Shown here piece after piece: positions 54,114-64,000 of a stretch of DNA of 64,000 nt. The stretch is from Cryptomeria japonica (lineage: Eukaryota > Streptophyta > Pinopsida > Cupressales > Cupressaceae), in NCBI RefSeq assembly GCF_030272615.1, contig NC_081414.1:770293653-770357652 (forward strand), read 5' to 3'. How positions within the stretch are numbered: position 1 is the first letter of the stretch; each line of letters starts with the position of its first letter. The position numbers were made by a program, and so were the translations under genes. A model generated the notes under the pieces. That model did not search any database, was not told where the DNA came from, and worked only from the letters and a program-made list of their open reading frames with translations.

Positions 54114-56159
54114 TTTTTGGCACCCACCATGGGAAATCGAACCCACAAATACAATATTTCTAATGTTTCTTGATCAAATTTAATGTTTGGTTTTTATAAA
54201 TAATAAACATGTGTTAAATTTGCAAATAAAAATCTTTCTTTTTGCTTGTTCTTCTGTGACAGTCAAAAATGTTCTTTGTTGGGAGGGCATAACTTTTTAT
54301 TGAACCGTTGGATCTAAACTAATTTGTGATATGTTGTTGAAAGCCAAGTTTTCTACATTTTCACTAAAGAGATTTTCCTAAGGATGTCTTGTTTGAAATT
54401 TATGAATGACATAGTGCAGTACTATCATTTTACTTATTCTTTTGTGACAGTCAAACATGGTCTCTATTCAGAGAGCATAAATTTTTATTGAACTGTTGGA
54501 TCTAAAAAGAATGTTTATATCTTGTTTAAAACCATGTTTTCCACATTTCCACTGAAGTGATTTTTCTAATAATCTCTAGTTGAAAAGTTATATATGACAT
54601 AGTGTCATAATATCAAAACTGTCATAACTAGGATAGTCATAAAAAATGGAAATTCTTGTTAGATTAGTTTAATTTACAGTTTGCATGCTAGAATTTTCTT
54701 TTGATTATTTTTTTTAGTGTTATTTTGGCAACTAATTTTGGGCTTTTAATGTTTGCAGGTTTGCTTGACAAAGAATTCAATCATTAAACATACGCTTGCC
54801 AAAGATTATAAACTTGAACTACTGATATCTTTGTTTTGCAATTTTCCTCCTGAGATACAAACAAACATTCTATCTTCTTAATCTTTTTAAGAACACTTCA
54901 ATTTCTATAAGGGAAAGAACTATGTTTTACATGTTTTTGGGAGAAATCTAGAGTAGGAGAGTATGCTCTTGTCCATTTGGACAATCAAAAAACCAAACCT
55001 TGAGGTTTTTTCTATTAGAGTTTGAAATCTATTGATACCTTTAGAGGTCCTACCTCCCAAGAAGCCCCTAAGGCTCGGTGAGAGGGAACGACCCAAGTGA
55101 GTTCGGTGAAAGCCAAGAATCCAACTCACTATAATAAAATGCTTATGGGGTGAAAGTCTCAAGAGATGGAATAATAGGTGGAACTGCTTCATTTATGAGT
55201 AGTGTGTCATGTTGAGCATCTTGTAGGGCCTCGCAGTCTAAATCACACTTGCATGACTACATGGTTTCAAAATCCTATTGGGTTTTGTATCTAAATCACG
55301 CTTGTGTGACAGTCAGGCGGTCCTTCCGAATAGAACCCTTACTAAGAACTATAATATAGAGGCTACCCGATTCACCTCTGAAAGGGGGATAATCTTTGTA
55401 CAAGAGAGATTGTAACTCTCCCAAGACACTTGCCATATCATGCCCTCATTAGCATTTGGAGTCAGCTAATATGACATTGAGAATCCATTGCATGAGACTT
55501 AGCAGTCGTATTCTAATTAGCTATTGGGTGTGTGCCTAAGTCAGCAAGCAAATATTTTCTTCTCTAAGCCAACTTTATTTAGGGTTAGCATACTGTGATT
55601 GAATTATTATATATCTTGCATGTTTTCTATGTTTTCATCCCTGAAATTGAAACCGAAATACTAAAAACTAGAGAAAACATATCAACAACTCAGTGATAAA
55701 CTATTTGTGTCCAAAATTGGTCTTTGTCAAACATCAAAAACTTAGTCCTTATCAAAAATTGGTCTTTGTCAGTCATTGAAACTCTAACTGTCAGAATCTC
55801 GTCTTTGTCCAATCCTCTATCGTACAAATTCTTGATCTTGTCAGTCAAAACAGTCAAAATTGCTCAGATCAGACCACATCGAGCATAAAACTAGTTATCA
55901 TAATTATGAGCATAAACAATCTCAATAGTGTACCCCTGTCGTTCCATTGCACGATTTTGTCGATCATCTTCCAGCTAGTTCAAACAACATCTTGTCAAAC
56001 CTAAGTTAACATAGATAATGTCTTACACAAGATAGATCATTCTTGAAACCAGACCAAATCTTAGTTACTTCCCTCAATCACTACATTAAATGAACAACTA
56101 GCTGTAATTTGATCTTGACTTCTACAACACATTTATCTCTCGGTCTTGTCAGTTGTAAA
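54114..56159 (+). other. PBS and long leader of element E
   Basis: PBS TGGCACCCACCATGGG at 54118-54133, close to the TGGCGCCCACCGTGGGG-type site seen in other plant gypsy/LARD elements. Two diverged copies of a 188-bp repeat follow (54245-54432, 54433-54620), each with GACAGTCAAA and a TTTTTATTGAAC-TTGGATCT block. That block also occurs in LTR1. No gene in the rest of the leader. Confidence 0.6.
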
Positions 56160-57214
56160 TGCCTATTCAAACCAGAAGCTCTTCTAAAAATTCTAACAAA
56201 AGTAAGAATCCCATGGATGCCTTAGCTCAAATTCAATATCTCAAGAGAGAAATATATGACATTCAAGCTCAACAAAAAGATTCAATGACACCTCTTGAGA
56301 TAAAAATTCATGATATTAAGAACACTAGACTTCAATAAATGCTAAAACAATTAAATAAGATGGAACAGAAAATAATTGATAATCAAGACCAAATCTCAAA
56401 CAAGCTCACAAGACACCTTCACCAAGACAAAAAGACATCTATCTCCTAGATAGATAGTTTACACCTTTAGGGAAATCTATTAAGTCATCTTTGGAAGAGC
56501 TTCATAAGCACAATCTTATCATATTGCCTAAAAAAACCACATGGGGATGTGAAATTTTGAGTAATTATTGTGCATATCATAGACAAAATGAACATAACAC
56601 TTCACATTGCATAGAATTAAAACATAAGATTCTAGATCTCATTGATAATGGTGTCATTAAAATTGAATATCCTGATGACTCACCTAAAGGAAAAGAAGGA
56701 ACTACTTCTAAGCATGATCAAAATCATGAACCTATGTCTAGTAATGGCCCACATGTAGCCTCCATCTCTTCCATGATGCCTCCATCTCCTAAGGCTTCTC
56801 AGTAGCAATCCATACCATCTTCTTCAAACAATGAAACTTTACATGTTGACCCTCAAGGGCTATATCAAGGGCCATCCTATCCAATGGTTGAAAAAGATCC
56901 TATCTCCATGGAATCCCATGATGATTCCCTTATACTTTTCCATTTCTTCCAAGATGATCCCTTTCCATCTCAAGAGAAAATCATCCTTCGTAAGGATGAT
57001 CATGATGCCTCTTCCACCTTTTCAAATGATCCTATTCAAAATGAAGAGTCAAACACCCTTCCTACTCTATACAATGGTCCTCTTCCATGTCAAGATCAAA
57101 GTATCCCTTCATCTTCTTGTCATAATCCTCCTTGTTCACCTCACAGATCTGACATGCCTACAAAGCCCTCTTATGATCCTACAAGTCAAAATATTTATAA
57201 TGCAAAGGGGTAGA
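56160..57214 (+). pseudogene. gag remnant of element E
   Basis: ATG 56160 opens MPIQTRSSSKNSNKSKNPMD, followed by a helical stretch (ALAQIQYLKREIYDIQAQQK, LNKMEQKIIDNQDQISNKL) with a TAA and later TAG stops. After a frame change near 56460 the frame is open: CAYHRQNEHNTSHCIELKHK followed by ILDLIDNGVI. That is the conserved zinc-binding tail found after the capsid in plant Ty3/gypsy gags (CxxHRxxGHxTxxC; here the Gly is Glu). The capsid core itself is missing. The sequence then becomes Pro/Ser/Asp-rich and non-conserved to about 57214. Confidence 0.6.
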
Positions 57215-60200
57215 CCTTCACAAGAAAGAACCCCTCCATGTTAAAGACAATATTAAGGGTCATGGCCTCAGTGACATCCCTGAAGATGGTGGTATCCCTA
57301 CTAAACCAAAATCCAAGTACACATCTTCCCCTTCGTCTCTTCCATCTATTTTAGGACCCTATATCCCCTCATCCCTTGTGTGGGATCTACAAAGGCATAC
57401 ATCTTCGCGTACCTTCCATCTATCTAAAAAGACAAAAAGGCTCACTAAGAAAAAGAAAGCAAAATCAAAAGCTATATGGGTTCCTAAGGTACTTCTAGAA
57501 GCAATGCATTCCAAGAAACTACAAAAGCATGAAAATTCAAAAACCATGTGGATCCCTAAGTGTCTCCTTGAAGCACAATAGTCTAAAGAAAAATCCAAAT
57601 CAATAGAAAAGCTTGTTGTTTCTCCATCCAAACCTTCCAAATATATTTCTCCATCACCTCCTTCATCCATTTTGGATCCTTGTGTCCAAAATCCCTGATT
57701 GTTCCTCCATCCAAATCTCAAAATCTGAGATCCACTTTTCCTCCATCAATCCACAATCCCTCAAGATGTGTGCCAATGGTGATCCTACATGTGTTTCCAT
57801 TCACTCATGCACCAAACTTTCAATATCTTCTCCATTATCCAACACCTCTTTTTCATCCTTCCATACCCCTTATCTGATCCTTTGCTTAAGACTTTACCCT
57901 AGCTTCATCACCAAATCTGAAAGATAAGGAAATCAATATTGGAGATGTTGGACATGTACACTTAGCTGAGTCCTTCTTGGAAAGACATATTTATGCTAGA
58001 CCAGTGAACTACCTACACAAAACTCCCTGACCCTATGAACAACATGCACTGCCAATGATATTATATCTAAGGATTGGGTTAGTTTAGCATTTACTTTCTG
58101 CATTGAATATCATTTTCTTAAAAGCACTGCATTGCATATAGTTTCTTTTTCAAATACATCGCATTCATAAACTTTTTGCATTTGCATATAGAAGCATCAA
58201 TAAAACAAGGCAATTGTCCAAGTTTATCATTTTTTTGCATTCAAGACAAACAAGGGTCGTCTCCTTTCTTAGATATTCAGACATGAAGTCCTTGAGGTCA
58301 TAAGGTCATTCATATTTAACATTACCCTGTGACGATGCTTTACTTATCAGTGGGAAGTGATTTCACTATTTGAGACTTGTTAACCCAAAATCTATCAATT
58401 GCTATATCTCAAACATATTAATAAAATCTCTTTCATTTGAGACACCTAGTTGATCATATATGACTAGTGAAAAATTTAAAATTCTACTTCAACACCACTA
58501 TAAGTGTCACACCCAAGTAGGTTTCATTACTTACAAGTCAAGGCAATAAAATATGAAAGAAAAAGTGCTATGCCAAATATACATCACAAGGCAAAAGAGA
58601 AATGATATATAATTGAAATATCACGCATACAAGTGCGACAAAAATCTTGACTAAGGGAACATGCGAGTAACTCCATTAGGGTTATGGATGCCTATTGGAA
58701 ATGGAGCAATATTTGAGAAATTATAGTCTATAACCTCGTCGAAGCTCTAAAAGCTTGCTGGTAGCGAGGCCTTATTCAGGATGCTTTAGAAGTTAGAATA
58801 ATCCATGTAGCCAGTCATATAGGATGCTAAGGATCTTTAGTGAACACAAGAGCGGGAATTAACTCATTTGCACTCACATTGGCAAAAGAAGATCAAATTT
58901 TCAAGAACCAATGAGGAAGTTTTATGCATCTCGATTTGTAAATCCTAGTCACTAAGTGTGTTAATTTGGATGTTCCAAGGGACGTTAAGGATCGATTGAT
59001 CGCTTATCTATGAAATGTTTTGTACCTCCAATTCAATTGGTGTATTACGAAGTGATAATCAAACACAGTCATCCTTCTTTGAATAGGAAATGCATCTTCA
59101 TCATGCATATTGCATTAACATAGGCCATATTGAAAATTCATTGTCTCCACATGCAATTTGCAGATCATCATGTCATATAGGTCTACATACTAGGGGCATA
59201 GCTATTAAAATCCTAAAAAAACAGTCAAAAAATGTCCTGAACAAACTCCTAAAAATCATAAAATGTCCTAAACAAACTCCTAAAAATCATAAAATGTTCT
59301 GAACAAACTCCTAAAAATCATAAAATGTCTTGAAAAAAATCCTAAAAAATCAAAAACACAAAATAAAATAAAAACTAAAAATCAAAGCAAGAAAGCATAG
59401 ACTATCCATCAAACTAAATCAACATTAGACAAACTCTCAAAGTCTACAATCAAACTTATCTCCTGTCTTGTTAATCAATCTATCAAACATCAACATGTCT
59501 TATATAAGGAAAGGTACACTCGAAACTAGATAGATCGGTCTTATACGGGGTACTTACACTTTGAAACCAGACATTCCTATCAATTATCAAATTAAAACAA
59601 TGACAGATCAGTATGGATGTCAGATTTTGTCCAGGTTCGTCTTATCTCTTGTACTAAAGTGCTACATCTTTGCTTTCTCTTGTACATAACTTTTAGTCAC
59701 TTTTGTGACATCATGGTCCTTTTAGAACCCTCGTGGCTTGAAATCGATCGATGTCCTAGTCTTAGGGTAATCAGCCAAGCAATTTACATGTCCTAAGCAG
59801 TATCAACCAAGTCATCTTTTAGTCAGTGGTACCTGGTCATCCACTCTAAGTCAGTCACCTGTCTCCCAAATACTGAAGAGTTTAATCACTAAGTACACAA
59901 GAAAAACAAGACTACTGAAAACAATCACTAACTATTTGAGATATGCATGAAATTTTCTTTGTGTGTTGTCTTTTACATTGGCTTTCACTTATTATTCCCT
60001 CTGAGTAAGTTGAGGAAGTCTATCTTGACTAAGAGGATCAAGGATTGGGGGCATAATACTTTTCTTTGTATTCTACTTGTAGGAATGATTTCGATGATCT
60101 GGAAACATCTAATGAGTTGGGTGTCTCTGATCAGTGCCTTCACATCAAGGTGAAATCGCCACACATACCTCAACTCTGCTTATTTGTATGCTACAAGAAG

Positions 60201-61756
60201 GTTGGAGTCATTTCTTTGTCTATTTGAGGGAATTTCTTAAATGTGCAATCTGGATGCATGTGTAATCTATCCAAGGATATGAATGAACAAAGGGTCATTG
60301 CAAACAAGATAATTCATATTGCATATGCAAAGAAATCAACTCTATTCTTCTTTTTGTGTTTGTAAAATGCTCAGTGATAAAAAACAAGCATTTCAAATCC
60401 AGTGACCAGGTTTAGGTTGCATTCATTCTAAATTTTATGCATTTCGAGTGATTTTAGCATGATAACAATGATCTCTTTATGTTTTGAATGAGAGTCCGAG
60501 GCATTTGTCATTTCTCAGCTAAGTGGCCTCTTTTTCATCATCCTTTCTTCGATCGAGTACTTGTGTATTGAGATGTTAGCTGCATACATGAGCATCTCAT
60601 ATAAATCCATACATTTCATTATTACTTATTTGCATTCATATTATTGCATGTAGAAAAATATACATTTTCATTACCCATTACTCATTTTCATCATTTATTT
60701 GCATATGAAAAAGAAACAAAATAACAAACATTCATATTCATCTGCAATACATACATCGATACTAATAATATATGCATTCATATAGAATAAATCATATAGA
60801 CAAATGTCTCATAATCAATCAACATAAGTACGATGAAATCAAATCAAGAGCTTGTAAATTGGTTGTCCCGAGTCCATTTTCAGGATCAAAATCAAAATCT
60901 GAGGTCAATTCTCTCATCGAAATTTCATGACGTTGACAACTTAGCACTTTCATCCTCAAGTCAATTTTTCAAATCAATTTGTGCTCAATTTCTCATTAAT
61001 CAACACTAAATCTCAATTTTGTTCTCACAATAACTCTAGTTTTAATCATCAACATTAATCTTTGTTCTCAAATAACTTATCATTGCTCAAAAAATTGCCT
61101 AAAATCACTGCGCAACCCTCGCTATCTTTCGATTTTTCTCCCAAGGGGCCATACTCATGACCTCAAAGTTGAGAATTCCTTTCAAAAGCCTTCATTACAA
61201 GTCAAGAAGCTAAGCTTCATCAAATCAATCTCTAAGGGCATGTCAGTTTCATCACTTCAAATCAAGCTGATATTGTCTTTGTCTGAATCAGTCTCTTAAT
61301 GTTAATTAGTTTCATTGCTTTTCATCAAGTTGATTATTCATTTAAACTCAATCAAGGGTTTAAAGAGTATCTTTGATCACACTCAATCTAAGAAGGTGTT
61401 CAGTTTCATCGCATCGAATCAAGCTGGATAGTTTATCTTCGCTCATCGTATCTTGAACAATCAAGTTCAAGATCACGTTTTTTCTTCATTCACTGTGTCT
61501 AGTTCAATCAAGTTCTAGATTGGTAAGATCCACTTCTTGATCAATCAAGTTCAAGTTCGGTATCCTTTCTCTTCATCGGTCCTAGTTCAATCAAGTTCGA
61601 GATTAGTTTCACTTTAATCAACTCTGTTTAGTTTCATCGCTTCAAAACAAACAGAGTACCTCATTCTTCATCTAGTTCATGATCAATCAAGTGTAGAACT
61701 GGTATCTCCTAGACATCATATTTTCTTTGAACCAATGCACTACTCGCACATTAATT
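57215..61756 (+). other. Non-coding interior of element E
   Basis: AT-rich, with only short frames. It contains a Lys-rich repeat (VPKVLLEAMHSKK then IPKCLLEAQ, about 57478-57581), a four-copy 31-bp tandem repeat (about 59231-59354), and a stretch of interspersed AATCAAGTTC and GTTTCATCGCTTC-like motifs (about 61200-61700). No pol domain in any frame. Confidence 0.5.
59231..59354 (+). repeat. 31-bp tandem repeat, four copies
   Basis: The unit contains AATGTCCTGAACAAACTCC followed by TAAAAATCATAA. Copies begin at 59231, 59262, 59293 and 59324; the last is degenerate. There is no spacer sequence, so it is not a CRISPR array. Confidence 0.75.
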
Positions 61757-61770
61757 CAAACAGGGGCAAA
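61757..61770 (+). promoter_or_regulatory. Polypurine tract of element E
   Basis: AAACAGGGGCAAA immediately before the 3' LTR start. It is purine-rich apart from two C residues. Confidence 0.5.
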
Positions 61771-62907
61771 TGTAATACCCTAAAAATGGTCATCTAAACC
61801 ATGAGCCCCTAATCTCGACAACATTACCAAGATCCTAACCAAATGCAATTAAATAAATCTTGAGCACACAATTAATTTCTAAAATCATCAATGTCACATG
61901 TCAAAACTAATCACTCAATATTAATTAAATATTTATTTAATTAATTAAATTATTCCAAGTAAATCATTTTAAACAATTATCTTATTTATTTTAATTAAAT
62001 ATCTTTTGCATATTTAATTAAATAAATCAATTTGCCATTAAATCATCAAAAGAGGAATTAATTTGAAAAATAAATAAAAATTGCCATAAATCTTCAAAAA
62101 AGGAAACAAATCAAGAAAGAGGAATTGGAAATTATGAGCATAAATCTTCAAAAAAGGAAACAAATAAAAAAATAAATTAATTGAAAAAAAAGAATTAAAA
62201 ATTGAGAAAAGAAATCAAATGGAGATAATCTTGAAAATCAAATAAAAATTGAAAAAATCTTAGAAAAGCATTTAAAACAATTAAATCTCAAAATTGAATG
62301 AAATAGAGAATAAATTAGTTTTTTCTGATTTTATCTTAATTTTAGTTCAATTTCCTTTAAAACTGAGAAAATAAGCCAATCACATCAATTGACCTGGATT
62401 GTGCTTCCTCTTGGAAAATCTTGATTGCTCATCATCATTTGATCTCAACCGTTGGTTTCTTTCCTAATTTTCTATAAATTCAAGCTCTCATCTCCTAATC
62501 AAGGATCTTGGAGAATATATTATTATCATGTTGTTTTTTGATATTTGTGAATTCAGATATTCATACATTAGTTATTGCATCCATATTTACATCATTTATC
62601 TCATTTATTGCTTAAATCATGTTAGATTAAATCTTACAAATCATGCATTCGTCTAGCTTAAATCTTGATTTCATTTATCTCAACCTTATGCTCATATAGA
62701 TAAAAATTCTTCATTTAGTTGTTGTCTAGTCACTAGATAGCTTAGCAATCTGAGAGCAATCTAAACTCACATCTACTAGAAGGCAATAAGCTGACTTGCA
62801 ATGGATTTCATTTTTTCATTTTTGATTAACTAACCCATGCAAATAATAGTTTATTGAAGTGTTGTGTCTTACAACTTGCAAATATCGATTCACTTTTCAC
62901 ACACACA
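61771..62907 (+). repeat. 3' LTR of element E
   Basis: About 1,137 bp, TGTAATACCC to CACACACACA, parallel to 52963-54113 with scattered substitutions and small indels. Followed by GTTCT. Confidence 0.85.
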
Positions 62908-62912
62908 GTTCT

Positions 62913-63507
62913 CAATATCCATTGCTATCCTATATGCCTGTTGTAAGGTTTTAGGATCCTTATCTCTTAGCAAATAACTCTCATCCTCTTCAAATGCATC
63001 CAAATAAACAACTAAGCATACTGCATCATTTGGTCTATAACTGGTAGGAATGTCATCCAATGCCCTAGCAAACCTAAGATTAAAAGTAGGTACTAACTCA
63101 TCTTCTTATTTCTAAATGTCCATGAATGTTTTCATAACTGAGCTTGGATTAATTCTTTCACCAAACTATTCCATAAATGCCAGCTTCAACTCATCCCATG
63201 ATGAAATAGAGCATATTGGTATGTAAGAGAACCAGTCTCTGGCATTTTCCTTCAAAGACTCACCAAATAATTTCATGAAAACATCTTCCTCATCTATTTC
63301 AAATTTTTTTATTAATTCATAAAACTCCTACAAATGTTGTCATGTTGATTCTGGCCTCTTCCCATTGAATCATGGTAATTGTTCCCTAACCCCTATAAGA
63401 ACAAGATTTGGGAAACCTTGGATATCGTCAAAATTCAATGGTTTATATCTTTCACTAAAGAAAACTCTATGATGAGTAGGCATAGGTTGCACATTTGTAT
63501 TTGACAT
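62913..63507 (-). pseudogene. Element F gag, N-terminal part
   Basis: Start ATG 63505-63507 (MSNTNVQPMPTHHRVFFSER). The Retrotrans_gag core follows: FMKLFGESLKENARDWFSYI then ICSISSWDELKLAFME, and at the cut DPKTLQQAYRIAMDIEN. It resumes at 52957 with NLKYGIPKGYL after element E. In-frame stops: after EQLP (Trp expected), EST, QHL, AFME (Gln expected) and MDI. The D-W-F-x-x-I-P and S-I-x-S-W motif fits plant Ty3/gypsy or LARD gags. It interacts with element RNA in particles. Confidence 0.75.
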
Positions 63508-64000
63508 TTCATAGGGAAACACAAGCACATGATACATATTTTCATTCATTCCCTTATTTATTTCCCTTCTCTTGAACTATTACATTGTAAGACTAAAAAC
63601 ATACTCCATCTAATCTCATATAGAAAATGGAAAGTGAATCATAGGAGCATGCAAAATAGTCACTACCATTCCCTTTTTTAGTGCTTCTTTCACTTTTTAG
63701 GGAACATTTTTTTTTATAGTTTTCATGAAAATAAACTTGACTCATGAAAATCTAATTACTTGGAAATGTTGAAGTTGCTGCTACTTTCTTTAACCTAGGA
63801 CTTGCAAAATCACCTTCAATCTTTCAAATCTTTAACACTAATCTTTTGATAGAGTCGCCACCTCCTTGTAGAGGACAAATACTCAACAATCTAGAATTTC
63901 TTCATAGGTCACATTTCTTTCAACTCAACACTACAACACTTCCTTATCATCAAATGGCATTACTGATTCTATCCTCAACTTGTTAGAGTATTTCATCATA
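63508..64000 (-). other. Leader and possible 5' LTR edge of element F
   Basis: On the minus strand TGGCGACTCTATCAAA (63845-63860) looks like a PBS of the TGGCGACTC type. The sequence beyond it, from about 63867 (forward TGTAGAGG), may be the start of the 5' LTR of F, which leaves the window. Only one end is visible, so this is tentative. Confidence 0.35.

Larger units (their letters stand above)
52963..62907 (+). mobile_element. Element E: LARD-like LTR retrotransposon
   Basis: This 9.9-kb element has two LTRs (52963-54113 and 61771-62907) and a perfect target duplication GTTCT (52958-52962, 62908-62912). A PBS follows the first LTR and a polypurine tract precedes the second. The interior has a gag remnant only, with no protease, RT or integrase found; the rest is non-coding. 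That is the definition of a large retrotransposon derivative. It sits inside the gag frame of element F, which is continuous once E and one GTTCT are removed. Confidence 0.85.

Noticed and set aside
57359-57927. ORFs of 104-120 codons on both strands in element E
   Set aside because: They overlap on opposite strands in a region of degenerate internal repeats; no domain recognised.
59231-59354. Possible CRISPR-like array
   Set aside because: The 31-bp units are directly adjacent with no spacers, inside a plant LTR element.

Overview
The window is a solid block of nested plant transposable elements. I see no host protein-coding gene, tRNA or rRNA gene. Five kinds of evidence point to a large, repeat-rich seed-plant genome, plausibly a gymnosperm: Ty1/copia gag-pol genes, a Ty3/gypsy chromodomain integrase, gag-only LTR elements, a plant-type L1 LINE with a C-terminal RNase H domain, and nested insertions with 5-bp target duplications. 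The species-level guess is weak inference.

Layout. 1-3635: the 5' part of a gag-bearing Ty3/gypsy-type element on the minus strand (element G; LTR 2402-3635), inserted into the gag gene of copia A. 3636-8355 and 20522-about 21404: copia A (+), decayed. 8356-20516: element H, a 12.2-kb mosaic of two LTR families (LTR1, LTR2) in both orientations around a shrunken chromovirus. The whole mosaic sits in the 3' LTR of copia A between two copies of CTATG. A solo LTR (15535-16817, duplication TCTTC) interrupts the chromovirus integrase. About 21426-28032: copia B (-), inserted in the 5' LTR of copia C. 28033-38936: copia C (+). Its 3' LTR is interrupted by element D (33950-38200, duplication AAAGG), a gag-protease-only copia derivative. 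38937-40685: debris of another copia-like element, including a degenerate ORF of unknown function. 40697-48633: a LINE with an 11-bp target duplication. 48645-51400: nothing recognised. 51400-52957 and 62913-64000: element F (-), a gag gene followed by a long acidic ORF, split by element E. 52963-62907: element E (+), a LARD-like element with two LTRs, duplication GTTCT, and only a remnant of gag.

How the parts work together. The copia elements carry the usual order gag, protease, integrase, reverse transcriptase, RNase H. D, E, F and perhaps G show no polymerase in what is visible and would depend on enzymes from related elements. The LINE carries ORF1 (nucleic-acid binding, CCHC), ORF2 (endonuclease, reverse transcriptase, zinc finger, RNase H) and a third ORF. 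ORF3 starts inside the last codons of ORF2 and lies inside the target duplications. That three-ORF arrangement is the most interesting object here.

Relative order read from the nesting: copia A is older than G and H; the chromovirus in H is older than its solo LTR; copia C is older than B and D; F is older than E. Every coding region is broken by stops or frameshifts, so nothing here looks autonomously active. All homology statements rest on motif recognition, not on a database search.
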